A program made the translations under genes and the position numbers. The notes beneath the pieces are model-generated. The model was given only the letters and a program-made list of their open reading frames with translations, was not told where the DNA came from and ran no database searches. Of a stretch of 64,000 nt of DNA, positions 24,314 through 34,708 are shown piece after piece; the first letter of the stretch is position 1, and each line of letters opens with the position of its first letter. Source of the stretch: JADGNF01 sp964582085 (GTDB lineage: Archaea > Thermoproteota > Bathyarchaeia > Bathyarchaeales > Bathycorpusculaceae). Location: positions 62,001-126,000 of the forward strand of contig CAZOPV010000017.1 of NCBI GenBank assembly GCA_964582085.1, given 5' to 3'.

Positions 24314-25369
24314 ATGACGGAAGACTCAGTTAACCAACAAGAAGACCAAATGAACGAAAAAACTGCAGAAAAAGAAGCAGAGCCAAAAAAGCCAAAGTAC
24401 GTTTTCATCGAAGACTTGCCAGGAGTTGGTCCGGCTACATCACAAAAACTACGTGACTTAGGATACCACACTGTTGAATCGTTGGCTATGGCTACGGCAC
24501 GCGAACTCGAGCCCGTAGGGGTGAGCGAAAAAAAAGCTTTCCAAATTATAGAAGCCGCACGCTCATCTATAGGCGTCAACTTCATACGTGCAGATGAACT
24601 CTACAGAATGCGCCAAACAGTTCAACGTCTAACAACGGGCAGCAAAGCAGTGGACAGAATGATTAACGGCGGGCTAGAAACCCAAACCATAACCGAGTTC
24701 TACGGCGAGTATGGCAGTGGAAAAAGCCAATTCTGCCACCAGCTCTGCGTAAACGTACAATTGCCACCTGAACGCGGGGGACTAAATGGTGGTGCGCTTT
24801 ACGTGGATACAGAAAATACATTTAGGCTAGAACGAATAGTGCAGATGGCTAAACATCTGGGGCTTGATGCTGAACAAGTGGTAAAAAATATAATTTATGC
24901 TGAAGCATACACCTCTGATCACCAGATGTTTCTTTTAGAAAACGCTGACGAGATAATCAAAGCAAACAACATCAAATTAATCGTCATAGACTCTTTGACC
25001 GCACACTTCAGAAGCGAATACATCGGCCGCGAGATGCTTGCTACACGCCAACAAAAACTAAACAAACATATGCACAAACTCATCGCGCTTGCAAGAGCCT
25101 TCAATACAGTAGCTGTTGTAACCAATCAAGTTATGGCTAAACCTGACCAGTTCTTTGGCGACGTAACTCACCCCATTGGTGGACACATAGTTGGACATAC
25201 AAGCCACACCCGCATCTACCTTAGGCGTGCATCTCACGGCCAAGTCCGCATTGCACGGCTAGTTTCAAGTCCCTACTTACCTGAAGGGGAGGAAATACTT
25301 AAAGTAACAGAAAATGGAATAGAAGACGTAACCGAAGAGGAAAAAGCAGCAAAAAGCCGCGGTCGATAA
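24314..25369 (+). CDS. radA: DNA repair and recombination protein RadA
   Basis: 351 aa. Acidic/Lys N-terminus, then a helix-hairpin-helix domain (EDLPGVGPATSQKLRDLGY), polymerisation motif region, Walker A GEYGSGKSQ, Walker B LIVIDSLTAHFRSEY, and L2 loop near NQVMAKPD. It forms filaments on single-stranded DNA for homologous recombination. The next gene starts 2 nt downstream and is presumably co-transcribed. Confidence 0.97.
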   Translation: MTEDSVNQQEDQMNEKTAEKEAEPKKPKYVFIEDLPGVGPATSQKLRDLGYHTVESLAMATARELEPVGVSEKKAFQIIEAARSSIGVNFIRADELYRMRQTVQRLTTGSKAVDRMINGGLETQTITEFYGEYGSGKSQFCHQLCVNVQLPPERGGLNGGALYVDTENTFRLERIVQMAKHLGLDAEQVVKNIIYAEAYTSDHQMFLLENADEIIKANNIKLIVIDSLTAHFRSEYIGREMLATRQQKLNKHMHKLIALARAFNTVAVVTNQVMAKPDQFFGDVTHPIGGHIVGHTSHTRIYLRRASHGQVRIARLVSSPYLPEGEEILKVTENGIEDVTEEEKAAKSRGR

Positions 25370-25371
25370 AA

Positions 25372-25845
25372 ATGCCTGTCTCACAAGCTTTGGTAACGCG
25401 ATATTTCCAGCTTATAGCTAACCGGCAATTCACCGAAGGTGAACGTGAGTTAGAGAACATAAAACAGACAATGCCAAAAACGGAGTGGAATAGAGGTTAC
25501 TTCAGGGCCCTATACGGGATGTATCTTGCCCAGAAAAATAATGACGGATACGCCTTCTTTTCCAAGATAGACCTTGCCGATAAATCTACACTGCATGCAT
25601 ATCGAAGAGAATTTTTAGATCACACAAGGAACAGTTTACATGGGGACTTTGATCGCGGTTACTTCTCAGCTTGGGCGGACTGCATGCGTGTCCTAGCCCG
25701 ACTTGAGATTTCATCATCACAAAGTGCTACCCCTCTAGTTGCGTCGTCTGAAAAAACGCGGCTAGAGACATTGAGGACGGATAAAAGCCAGGCTACCATA
25801 GCAAATTTTCTAAAAGAGAAATTGGATAATGCTGAAAAAGAGTAA
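25372..25845 (+). CDS. Unknown helical protein in the radA operon
   Basis: 157 aa starting 2 nt after radA. Mostly alpha-helical and hydrophilic, with many aromatics in the first two-thirds (YFQLI, WNRGYFRALYGMYL, FFSKI, RGYFSAWADCMRVLARLE); the pattern resembles TPR-like helix pairs. The last 40 residues are low complexity and Ser/Lys-rich. Family not recognised. Tight linkage to radA hints at a role in recombination or repair, without direct sequence support. Confidence 0.75.
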   Translation: MPVSQALVTRYFQLIANRQFTEGERELENIKQTMPKTEWNRGYFRALYGMYLAQKNNDGYAFFSKIDLADKSTLHAYRREFLDHTRNSLHGDFDRGYFSAWADCMRVLARLEISSSQSATPLVASSEKTRLETLRTDKSQATIANFLKEKLDNAEKE

Positions 25846-25861
25846 ACAGGCAGTGTAACTC

Positions 25862-26212
25862 TTAAGCCGTTGGTATTGGTCCAATTATTACACTTAAAGT
25901 CAGAACCATAACGACTAGCCACGTGAAGAAGTAGATGAATATGCCCATGCTCATAATTTTTGAGGGTTTCTCCACTTTTGTCATGTATTTAGCTTTTAAC
26001 AGATAAAATGAAACTAAATAGATGAGCAATGCGATGGTGATGCTGTTCAACAATGTGTTGAGCTCACTTATTTGAGTTAAAACTGAATTTCCTGTGACGC
26101 TTTGGGCTATAATTGGAAGGGTTGCGCTTACTAAACCTGCGACGCCGCCCAAGAAGACTCTGAGCCAATATATTTTTGTGAGTATGTCCAAGATTCTTCT
26201 AACCTGTAACAT
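25862..26212 (-). CDS. Small three-helix membrane protein, unknown
   Basis: 116 aa, three hydrophobic helices (about residues 18-38, 58-76, 90-112). ATG sits 10-15 nt after an AATATATAA box, so the transcript would be leaderless or nearly so. The pattern is like widespread small archaeal membrane proteins of unknown function. It converges on the radA operon. Confidence 0.7.
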   Translation of the reverse strand: MLQVRRILDILTKIYWLRVFLGGVAGLVSATLPIIAQSVTGNSVLTQISELNTLLNSITIALLIYLVSFYLLKAKYMTKVEKPSKIMSMGIFIYFFTWLVVMVLTLSVIIGPIPTA

Positions 26213-26415
26213 TATATATTTTGGAACTACATTTAAAGAGTTACCTCCTACATTAAACTTTCTCCGCTGTTTTTATTACGAGTTAGCCCGTGTAGACCTC
26301 TTTAAGGTAAAAAGATACAGCGTCAATGTGAGGTTTTAGCAATATTCTTTTATATGTTGATTCTGAAAGGTTTGTAAGTGTGCTTATTCTTTTGTTAAAT
26401 TATGGGTAGAGGTAG

Positions 26416-29400
26416 GTGGCTGAGTTTAACACCGTTTTGGCTGAAAAGGGAGATTTTGCTCTGAAAGCACCTATACGTGTTTTGTGTGTAGATGATGAGC
26501 AGACGTTTTTGGAGGTTACGCAGGAATGCTTGCGGTTGCAGGGCGGGTTTGAGGTGGACAGCGCTTCTTCGGTAAAAGAGGCGTGTGTAAAAATGATGAA
26601 CAATGCCTATGATGCAGTTGTCTGCGACTATCAGATGCCTGAAAAAGACGGATTGCAATTTTTGATGGAGCTTAGAGCAGGCGGCAACAGAATTCCGTTT
26701 ATTTTGTTCACTGGGAAAGGAAGAGAAGAGGTTGCGGTAAAAGCAGTTAACTTCGGTGCAGACGGTTATGTAGAAAAGAAGGGGTCTCCAGAAACAGTGT
26801 ACTGTGAACTTGCCCATTACATACGGCAAGCAGTGCAACGGGCAAGGGTTGAGAGTAAACTAAAAGCATCTGAAGAAAAATACCGAAATCTCTTTGAGAA
26901 CACAGGTGCTGCTACATGTATTATAGAAGAAGACAAGACTATTTCATTGTGCAACAAGCAGTTTGAAAAACTCAGCGGATACTCCAAAGAAGAGATAGAA
27001 GGCAACAAGAAATGGACAGAATTTGTCACTAAAGATTACTTAGAAAAAATGGAAAAATACCATGATGAAAGAAGAAAAGAAGGTGGCAAGGCCCCTAACC
27101 AATACGTTTTTAACTTCGTCAACAAAAAAGGCGAAATAAAAACTATACTGCTAACAGTTGATGTAATTCCTAGAACAAAGAAGTCACTCGCTTCACTTGT
27201 GGACATCACAGAACAGCAACAGCTAAAAATGCAACTCAAAGAAGTCGAAGAAAAATATCAGGATATATTTGAACAGGCGCCAGTAGGCATAATAACAATT
27301 GACGTTAACGGCGTAGTTACAGCAGTAAACGCTGCTGTAGTGAGCATTTCAGGTTTTTCCAGAGAAGAATTCGTTGGCAAACATTTTTCAAAGCTAGATA
27401 TGCTAAAAAGTTGTATTCCAGAATTGGTGAAAATACATGATTCTCTCTTAAAGGGGATAATACCGAAACCCTTTGAAATAAAGTATTGCCGGAAGGAAGG
27501 GAAAGTGGCTTTTGGCGAAGTTTACATAAGCTTGATCAACGAAGTGGGCATAGTAAAGGGCTTTCAAGTAATAATTATAGATATAAGCGAACGCAGAAAA
27601 GCTGAAAAGGCGTTGAAGGCAAGTGAGGAAAAGTATAGGTCATTAATTAACGGAATGAATGATACTGTCTGGGTTATTGGTTTTGACGGCAAGTTTATTG
27701 ACGTAAACGCTGCAGCCGTTAAGGTTCTGGGGTATTCCAGAGAAGAATTACTTTCCATGAAAGTTACAGATATCGATGGCAGTCTCAACTCAGAAGAAAT
27801 AGGTAATTTAATCAAAAACATACCTGCTGACCAGATACAGGTTTTTGAAACAACCCACGTAACCAAGGACGGACGGAAAATTCCTGTAGAGATTAGCTCT
27901 ACTATTATATCGTACCAAGACAAAAAAGCAATCTTGAGTATTGCAAGAGACATCACTTATCGCAAACGGTTAGAGCTGGAACTTAAGTGTTCAGAAGAAA
28001 AATACAGAAAGCAGTTTGAGGAGACACCTGACGCCATTTTCTTGGCAGAAGCAGACACAGGAATTATCGTGGACTGCAACCACGCAGCTACCCAGTTATT
28101 GGGGAGAGATAAATCTGAATTAATTGGTAAACATCAGCGAATTCTTCACCCTCCCCAAAGTATTGAGGACGGATTTAGTAGGACATTCAAACAGCATCGT
28201 GAAGAAAAAAAGATGAGCGTTTTTGAGGACCAAATAATTACTAAAAACGGAGAAATCAGAGACGTCCAGATAAGCGCCACTATCTTCGACATTGCAGGCA
28301 AAAGAATAATGCAAGGAACATTCCGCGATGTCACTGAACAGAAGAGAGTTAAGAAGGCACTGCAAGAAGCAGAAGAAAAATATCGAGAAACCATAATGAA
28401 CGCCGATGTCGGCATCATAGCTTACGACGTGGGCGGTAAATTGAAAATTATCAACCCGAAAATGGAAGAAATAACAGGATTCACTATTAGGGAAATTCCA
28501 ACTTTAAATGAGTGGTTCAAAAAACTCTACCCAAACGAGACGGAACGCCACAAAATCGCCAATAAATGGCATAAAAGAATTTTAGAGGAAGGTAAAGTCA
28601 AAGAAGGATACGCCACAATCACGACTAAAGACGGAAAACGTCGCGTTTTTCTGTTTAATGGTGTCCTGCTACGATCAGGAGATACTCTCGCCTTTGCCCA
28701 GGACGTCACAGAACGCAAAGAAGCAGAAGAAAAACTTGCTAAACTAACGAATAAATTGATGTTTATGAATGAAAAGTTGAGCGTCATAAGCAAGTGGACT
28801 AGGCATGATGCCAGAAACAAACTTTCAGTTATCGAAAGCAACGTGTATTTGGCTAAGAAAAAGTTGCCCACCAACAACTTCGTCCTACCATATCTGGACG
28901 CTATTAGTTCAGCTTGCAAGCAAATGGTGAAAATTTTTGACTTCGCAAAAGCATACGAAAGTTTGGGTATGGAAGAACCCGCTTACGTGGATGTTGAGAA
29001 AAGCTTTGAAGAAGCAGCAGCTTTGGTTTCAGACATAGGAGACGTTAAAATCAAGAACAATTGCCACGGTTTGATGGTGCTGGCTGACTCGCAATTGAGA
29101 CAACTCTTCTATAACTTTATTGATAACTCTCTGAGACATGGAAAGAAAGTAAGCCAAATCAGCTTGTATTATAAAGAAGACGAAACACACGGCGAACTAA
29201 AACTCGTTTATGAAGACAACGGTGTAGGAATAACCGATGACGTAAAACGTACACTGTTCAAAGAAGAAACCGGAAAAAGCACAGGCCACGGCCTCTACCT
29301 TATGGCTAAACTCTGCGAAATATACGGTTGGACAATTAAAGAAACAGGAGAAGCAGGTAAAGGTGCCCAATTTGCTATAACCATTTCAAAAACCAAGGAA

Positions 29401-29433
29401 AAAGGGAAACCGCCCTATAAGCTTCAGAAATAA
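26416..29433 (+). CDS. Hybrid REC - five PAS - histidine kinase
   Basis: 1005 aa, soluble. A receiver domain (about 18-135, phospho-acceptor Asp71 in VVCDYQMP) is at the N-terminus. Five PAS domains follow (about 150-780), the start of each marked by a recurring SEEKYR or EEKY helix. Then a HisKA-like helix with His about 797 in TRHDARNKL, and a HATPase domain (NFIDNSLRHG, DNGVGI, TGHGLYL). It probably relays signals between soluble partners and ligands bound in PAS pockets. GTG start after TAGAGGTAGG. Closely similar in layout to the kinase at 49555. Confidence 0.92.
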   Translation: MAEFNTVLAEKGDFALKAPIRVLCVDDEQTFLEVTQECLRLQGGFEVDSASSVKEACVKMMNNAYDAVVCDYQMPEKDGLQFLMELRAGGNRIPFILFTGKGREEVAVKAVNFGADGYVEKKGSPETVYCELAHYIRQAVQRARVESKLKASEEKYRNLFENTGAATCIIEEDKTISLCNKQFEKLSGYSKEEIEGNKKWTEFVTKDYLEKMEKYHDERRKEGGKAPNQYVFNFVNKKGEIKTILLTVDVIPRTKKSLASLVDITEQQQLKMQLKEVEEKYQDIFEQAPVGIITIDVNGVVTAVNAAVVSISGFSREEFVGKHFSKLDMLKSCIPELVKIHDSLLKGIIPKPFEIKYCRKEGKVAFGEVYISLINEVGIVKGFQVIIIDISERRKAEKALKASEEKYRSLINGMNDTVWVIGFDGKFIDVNAAAVKVLGYSREELLSMKVTDIDGSLNSEEIGNLIKNIPADQIQVFETTHVTKDGRKIPVEISSTIISYQDKKAILSIARDITYRKRLELELKCSEEKYRKQFEETPDAIFLAEADTGIIVDCNHAATQLLGRDKSELIGKHQRILHPPQSIEDGFSRTFKQHREEKKMSVFEDQIITKNGEIRDVQISATIFDIAGKRIMQGTFRDVTEQKRVKKALQEAEEKYRETIMNADVGIIAYDVGGKLKIINPKMEEITGFTIREIPTLNEWFKKLYPNETERHKIANKWHKRILEEGKVKEGYATITTKDGKRRVFLFNGVLLRSGDTLAFAQDVTERKEAEEKLAKLTNKLMFMNEKLSVISKWTRHDARNKLSVIESNVYLAKKKLPTNNFVLPYLDAISSACKQMVKIFDFAKAYESLGMEEPAYVDVEKSFEEAAALVSDIGDVKIKNNCHGLMVLADSQLRQLFYNFIDNSLRHGKKVSQISLYYKEDETHGELKLVYEDNGVGITDDVKRTLFKEETGKSTGHGLYLMAKLCEIYGWTIKETGEAGKGAQFAITISKTKEKGKPPYKLQK

Positions 29434-29512
29434 CTGAATCAGGCACCAGCGCTACTTCCGAGTCTATTTATAACCTCCAAAGTCATTATTAAAAACCGTT
29501 AGGTGAAGAAAA

Positions 29513-31564
29513 TTGTTCAAAAAAGAGTTCACCAGCTTTGACATCGCCGCCGTACTGCTAGAGTTAAAAGGGGAAATCTTGGATTCACGGGTAAACAACA
29601 TTTACCAAGCAGACGCCAAAACTTTCACTTTGAAGTTACACAAAATTGATAAGCCGCCGATCCGTGTGGTAATTGAAGCTGGACGAAGACTTCACCTTAC
29701 AAATTATGCCATGGAAAATCCAACTAATCCTCCCGCGTTCTGTATGGCACTACGCAAGTATCTTCGAGGCGCATGGCTTGTAAACATTGAACAATACGAG
29801 TTTGAACGTGTAGTGTCTCTTTCTTTTAAGACGAATGAAGGCGTCGTGAAGTTGGTGGTGGAGATTTTTGGTGAAGGAAACGTAATTTTGGTAAACGAAA
29901 AAGGTGAGATCCTGCAAGCACTGGTTTACAAGCGAATGCGTGACCGTAATATTCTTCGCGGCACAGTTTTTGAGTTACCTCCGTCAAGCGGAAAAAACCC
30001 CTTTAAAGTCAACGAGAAAGAACTGGCGGAAGCCATCAGAAAGTCTGGAGATGTAGAGGTTGTACGCACTCTGGCCCGGTTTTTAGGGATCGGCGGTATC
30101 TACGCAGAAGAGTTACTACTTCGAGCTCAAGTGGATAAACTGAAGGCAGGCAATTTATTAATTAAAGACGAAATCAAAGCAGTCTTTGAGTCAATGCAAA
30201 GTTTACTTTCACCACTTTTATTGAGGAACCTTGAGCCCTGTATAGTTCTTGACGAAGAAGACACTTTTTTGGATGTTGTGCCTTTCAAACTAAAACGCTA
30301 CGAAAACGCTAAAGTTCAATTATTTCCAAGTTTTCAGGCGGCACTCGACGAATTTTACGTCAAAACAACAACTGTGGAAAAAGCAAAAGCGCAAATTCAA
30401 ACTGGTGACCTTAAACGAGAGGAAGAAAAAATAAAACGCATCATAGCTGAGCAACAGCAGATAGTGGCTGAGTCTGAAAAAAAATCAGAGAGAGAAAAGA
30501 AAATAGGCAACACTATTTACGCCCACGCTAAAGAACTCCAAACATTACTAGATCTTTTTTCTAAGGCAAAGCTCGAAAACAAAGATTGGAACGCGGTTAT
30601 CACAAAAATTCTGCCAGAAAAACGTGCAGGAAAGTCGCCTTTTGTTTTTTTCGATTCTTTTGAAGCACGGAACCTCGCCGTTAATGTCGCCGTTGACGAT
30701 TTGAAGTTTAGTTTGAGTCTGCGTAAAACCCTATTTGAGAACGCCGCCGAGTTTTACGAGAGAGGAAAAAAAACAAAGCAGAAAGGCGCTGGAGCATTAG
30801 CAGCACTTATGCAGTCAAAAAAGCAACTGGCAGAGATACAAGCAGGTTTAAGCGAAGCTGAACGTTTAAAAAACCTCAAACCCACAGAAGCTTTAGAGGC
30901 ACTCAGTAAGCGCCGCATAGAAAACAAAGAATGGTATGAAAAATTCCGATGGTTTAAATCGTCAGAAGGCTTCTTGGTGGTTGCAGGCAAAGATGTCGTC
31001 AGTAACGAGGTACTGGTAAAGAAATACACAGCACCTCACGATGTAGTTTTCCACGCTGAAATTGTGGGTTCACCATTTGTTGTTGTAAAAACAGAAGGCA
31101 AAGAACCAGGCGAACAAACTTTAAAGGAAGCAGGAGAGTACGCTGCCTCTTTTTCAAGAGCTTGGCGTGAAGGAATGGGATCTGCTGATGTCTACTGGGT
31201 AAAACCAGACCAGCTCAGAAAAAGCGGTCTGTCAGGCGAGTTTGTCCCTCACGGAGCGTTTGCAGTAATAGGCAAACGAAACTGGATGCGAAGCACACCG
31301 CTACAAGTTGCCGTGGGGGTCGTTGAGAACAACGGCAAATTGTGCTTCTTTGGTGGAGCCGTAGATGCAGTAAAAACTGAAGCTAAGGCGTTTTTGGTGC
31401 TGGTTCCTGGAGACCAAACGGGCAAAGATTTGTTGCGTAAGATTTTGAAAGAATTAATGTTAAAGTTGCCAAAAGATCAATGTGACAGGTTAGGTAAAGT
31501 GTCTATAGAGGACATCAGAGAGTTTGTTCCATATACCAAAGGGCGCATTCTTCAATCATTGTAA
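29513..31564 (+). CDS. rqcH: RqcH/NEMF-family ribosome-associated quality control protein
   Basis: 683 aa. N-terminal NFACT-N domain (FTSFDIAAVLLELKGEILDSRVNNIYQ), HhH region (RTLARFLGIGGIYAEELLLRA), a long charged coiled coil (about 300-345 and 440-470), and NFACT-R domain (WYEKFRWFKSSEGFLVVAGKD). Members bind stalled 50S/60S-peptidyl-tRNA complexes and add C-terminal tails. The older label is fibronectin-binding protein. TTG start after TTAGGTGA. Confidence 0.94.
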   Translation: MFKKEFTSFDIAAVLLELKGEILDSRVNNIYQADAKTFTLKLHKIDKPPIRVVIEAGRRLHLTNYAMENPTNPPAFCMALRKYLRGAWLVNIEQYEFERVVSLSFKTNEGVVKLVVEIFGEGNVILVNEKGEILQALVYKRMRDRNILRGTVFELPPSSGKNPFKVNEKELAEAIRKSGDVEVVRTLARFLGIGGIYAEELLLRAQVDKLKAGNLLIKDEIKAVFESMQSLLSPLLLRNLEPCIVLDEEDTFLDVVPFKLKRYENAKVQLFPSFQAALDEFYVKTTTVEKAKAQIQTGDLKREEEKIKRIIAEQQQIVAESEKKSEREKKIGNTIYAHAKELQTLLDLFSKAKLENKDWNAVITKILPEKRAGKSPFVFFDSFEARNLAVNVAVDDLKFSLSLRKTLFENAAEFYERGKKTKQKGAGALAALMQSKKQLAEIQAGLSEAERLKNLKPTEALEALSKRRIENKEWYEKFRWFKSSEGFLVVAGKDVVSNEVLVKKYTAPHDVVFHAEIVGSPFVVVKTEGKEPGEQTLKEAGEYAASFSRAWREGMGSADVYWVKPDQLRKSGLSGEFVPHGAFAVIGKRNWMRSTPLQVAVGVVENNGKLCFFGGAVDAVKTEAKAFLVLVPGDQTGKDLLRKILKELMLKLPKDQCDRLGKVSIEDIREFVPYTKGRILQSL

Positions 31565-31657
31565 TAAAAAGTGAATTTGATGTAAAGGCTGTTGAATCAG
31601 CATTTTTCATAACGTATAAAAACACTGTTTGAGCCTAATTGTTAAGAGGCATAGCCC

Positions 31658-32683
31658 ATGAAAAAGTCCACGCTAACGTTCTTTGCACTTATAATAATGG
31701 CAGTGTTGTTGTCAGTTTCTCTTTTAAGCTTGTATTCGGCAAACACCAGAAATAACACTTTGGCCAGTAATTTGGCTACCCTGAAAGAGGAATATACAGC
31801 GCTGCAACAGAAATATTATTGGCTTTTAGGCAACTACAGTTTTCTTGAATGGAATTATACCCGTGTACTCATGGAGTCGCCTTCGGAGGTTCCTAATCCA
31901 GGAGCGACAGGATCAGAGAACGCCGCATATTTAGACAGATTAGAAGCTTTACAGAGCCTCTATAACAGTTTGAGGACAAAATATGATAAGGCGATGGCAA
32001 ATTACAATGAATTGCGCACCTTAACTGACCAAAGGCTTATGCGAGGAAACGTAGCCAAGTTTATTGTTCCCTCAGACCCTACCGTGTTAAGCCTTGTCTA
32101 TAATATTACAGGAAAACGCGGCAATGTCACCGACCCAAATTTAATATGGAAAGACATCAAAGCAATGTATGATTGGGTCGACAATAACATCAAGTATCGC
32201 GAAGATGGTTTGTACCCAATTTTGCCCTATGAACTCACAGATGTAGAAACAAAAGGTCTACGGCACACTAATCAAATGATCCAGTACCCTAATGAAACTT
32301 TGACATTAGGAATGGGAGACTGTGAAGATATAGCTGTACTTTTAACCTCTATTATACGCGCTTACTTCTTCGACGGCAACAGTAGCTACAGGTACACTGT
32401 TGAATGTATATGGATAACTGGGAGCACAGCAGGACATGTGGCTGTTCAAATTCCATTTACCCAAGGCAAGCTTGTCATTCTTGACCCCATCAGAGACTAC
32501 TTTAGCCATGATACGCTTGGACAAATTGCATTGAACAGTGTCTCCACTGAAATTTACAATTGGATGAATATTTGGCGTCCTTCCCTTGGAAACGATATAC
32601 ATGTCTACCGCGTATTTAGTGATTATATGGATCAATTTTTTGATACAACCTCCGAGTATCTTGACTGGATGTACCAGCGGTAG
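31658..32683 (+). CDS. Membrane-anchored transglutaminase-like protein
   Basis: 341 aa. Residues 6-26 form a membrane anchor, 35-130 a coiled-coil-like region, then a transglutaminase-like domain with the triad Cys in GDCEDIAVLL, His in GHVAVQ and Asp in ILDPIRDYF. It should face outside the cell and act as a thiol peptidase or cross-linker. A GTATAAAAAC box near 31613 is the likely promoter. Substrate unknown. Confidence 0.83.
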   Translation: MKKSTLTFFALIIMAVLLSVSLLSLYSANTRNNTLASNLATLKEEYTALQQKYYWLLGNYSFLEWNYTRVLMESPSEVPNPGATGSENAAYLDRLEALQSLYNSLRTKYDKAMANYNELRTLTDQRLMRGNVAKFIVPSDPTVLSLVYNITGKRGNVTDPNLIWKDIKAMYDWVDNNIKYREDGLYPILPYELTDVETKGLRHTNQMIQYPNETLTLGMGDCEDIAVLLTSIIRAYFFDGNSSYRYTVECIWITGSTAGHVAVQIPFTQGKLVILDPIRDYFSHDTLGQIALNSVSTEIYNWMNIWRPSLGNDIHVYRVFSDYMDQFFDTTSEYLDWMYQR

Positions 32684-32769
32684 CATCAATGAACGTTGCT
32701 TGGGTTGAGGTTAATAACAAAAGATTCTTTAAAATTGTCTTTCATAGTATTAGCTGTTGAGGAGTTGTC

Positions 32770-33468
32770 ATGTCAGTCACTAAAGTTCCAGAGAAAAACA
32801 CCGTCTTTTTTGTTTGGATAAATAATTATGCAGGGTTACTCTTAAAAACACCCTCTAAAACCTTACTCATAGATCCTGTAGAGATCAAAGCACGAAATTT
32901 TACTCAAGTTGACGCAATCCTGATATCTCATGAACACTACGATCATCTCGACCAAAGACTGGTTGCCGAACTGCAAAAGGCAACATCATGCCTTGTAATT
33001 GCCGACTCAACATCTTTTCGTTCTCTGAGGAACATTCTGCCTCCTGAAAAGCTGAGAGAAATTCAAACAGGCGAACAAACAAAAATCGGAGAAGTCGTCA
33101 TCAAAGCCGAAAAAGCCAAACATCCAGCTGCGACGCCTGTAACATTTATTATTACAAGCGAAGACGGAGTCAAAATATGGCACACCTCTGACAGCGCACC
33201 ATACCCAGAAATGGCGACCATAGCACAGAAGGAACAGCTAGACGTTGTTTTCTGCACCGTGGGCATAGCACCAGGGGCATCCGCTGAAACAGGTTTTGAA
33301 ATTGCTTGGCTAACTAAACCCAAAGTTGCAGTTCCTTATCATTCGAACACTGTGGTTAACCAGAAAAAATTTGCTGAAACGCTTAAGCGAGAATTGCCAA
33401 AAACCACTTGTTTGATTCCTGAAATAAACAAGATATATCAGATTTCAAAAGGGGAAAAGAAAACATGA
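32770..33468 (+). CDS. UlaG-like metallo-beta-lactamase fold hydrolase
   Basis: 232 aa. Metal ligands in SHEHYDHLD, a conserved IWHTSDSAPY segment and a late His in VPYHSNTV. Short MBL proteins of this type act on small phosphodiester or lactone substrates; the true substrate is unknown. It overlaps pyrE by 4 nt (ATGA), so they are co-translated. Confidence 0.85.
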   Translation: MSVTKVPEKNTVFFVWINNYAGLLLKTPSKTLLIDPVEIKARNFTQVDAILISHEHYDHLDQRLVAELQKATSCLVIADSTSFRSLRNILPPEKLREIQTGEQTKIGEVVIKAEKAKHPAATPVTFIITSEDGVKIWHTSDSAPYPEMATIAQKEQLDVVFCTVGIAPGASAETGFEIAWLTKPKVAVPYHSNTVVNQKKFAETLKRELPKTTCLIPEINKIYQISKGEKKT

Positions 33469-34079
33469 ACGAACCAAAAAAAATGGAAATTGCTAAAATT
33501 CTCAACAAACTTGGCGCTCTGCAATTTGGAATTTTTAAGCTTACAAGTGGTAAGACCAGCCCCTATTATATTGACCTTCGGGTTATCCCAAGTTTTCCAG
33601 ATGTATTTCAAGACATATGCAACTTCTGTGCACATTCAATAGCCATGGAAGTGGGAATTAAAAATTTTGACAGAATCGCAGGTATACCTATAGCTGGCAT
33701 ACCGTTTGCTTCGCAGGTTGCTTTTGAATTAAAAAAACCCTTCCTTTACTCTCGCCAAGCACCTAAGCTTCATGGCAGAGAAAGAAGAGTGGAGGGCGTC
33801 TTGGTTTCAGGAGACCGCGTTCTTATTGTTGATGATTTGGTGACCACAGGTTTAACCATACAAAAAGCAGCGGAAGCAGTACGTTCGGAGGGAGGAGTAG
33901 TGACGGATGCCGTGGCTTTTTTGGACAGAGAAGAAGGGGGCAAAGAAAAACTAGAAAAAGAAGGAATAAAATTGCACACGCTTCTTAGAATCAGTGAAAT
34001 CGCAAACACACTATATGAGATGGGCGCCATTGACGAGGAAAATCTAAAAATAATCAAAAAACAAATTAAGAAGAATTAA
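33465..34079 (+). CDS. pyrE: Orotate phosphoribosyltransferase
   Basis: 204 aa. PRPP-binding motif VLIVDDLVTTGLTI, orotate loop FKLTSGKTSPYYIDLR and RQAPKLHG flexible loop Lys. It makes orotidylate from orotate and PRPP, the step after PyrDK, encoded 16 kb away. Length is normal for the family. Confidence 0.96.
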   Translation: MNEPKKMEIAKILNKLGALQFGIFKLTSGKTSPYYIDLRVIPSFPDVFQDICNFCAHSIAMEVGIKNFDRIAGIPIAGIPFASQVAFELKKPFLYSRQAPKLHGRERRVEGVLVSGDRVLIVDDLVTTGLTIQKAAEAVRSEGGVVTDAVAFLDREEGGKEKLEKEGIKLHTLLRISEIANTLYEMGAIDEENLKIIKKQIKKN

Positions 34080-34090
34080 AAATCAGTTGG

Positions 34091-34651
34091 CTAATCATAA
34101 AAAATTAGATTTTGCGTTTCCAGCAGCTGATGCAGTTTAGCTACTGCATCATAAACGTCTTCTTCCTTTTTGGCGCCTGTACAAACAAGTTTACCACTAG
34201 CAAATAGCAAAATTACCACCTTTGGTTCATCCATACGGTAGATTAGCCCCGGGAACTGTTCAGGTTCATACATAGTTTTCCCAAGAGTGTACGCGGCTTT
34301 TTCTAAGTCAATCAAGCCGCCTAGGCTTGCAGAAGACACAATATTTTGTATTTTCAGTTCAGGTTTACTTATAATTATTATGCCGCCTTTTTTTAGTTCC
34401 TTGATAACTTTCATAACTGCCCGGCGAGCTTCCTTCTCAGATTTAGCGCCGGTGCACACCATTTTTCCAGAATTGAAAATTAAAGTTGCAGTTTTAGGTC
34501 GTTTTAGTCGGAAAACAAGCCCTGGAAACTGTTCAGGTCGATATTCCACGCCAGGGTAGCTCTTCACAACTGCGTTTAAATCCACCTTCTGGTTCAGAGT
34601 AGCGGAGGCGACAACGTTTTCAATACTTATATTGGCTTTGACTTTAGTCAA
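34091..34651 (-). CDS. tbp: TATA-box-binding protein
   Basis: 186 aa made of two near-identical 90-residue repeats (PGVEYRPEQFPGLVFRLKRPK and the second copy MYEPEQFPGLIYRMDEPK; SGKMVCTGAK and SGKLVCTGAK). It recruits TFB and RNA polymerase to TATA boxes. TTG start with GGGAG about 11 nt upstream. Proof that the window is archaeal. Confidence 0.98.
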   Translation of the reverse strand: MTKVKANISIENVVASATLNQKVDLNAVVKSYPGVEYRPEQFPGLVFRLKRPKTATLIFNSGKMVCTGAKSEKEARRAVMKVIKELKKGGIIIISKPELKIQNIVSSASLGGLIDLEKAAYTLGKTMYEPEQFPGLIYRMDEPKVVILLFASGKLVCTGAKKEEDVYDAVAKLHQLLETQNLIFYD

Positions 34652-34708
34652 TAATGTTACTTCTCCCTGAACTTTATTAAATCGGTTTTCTTTATAAATA
34701 CATCTACA

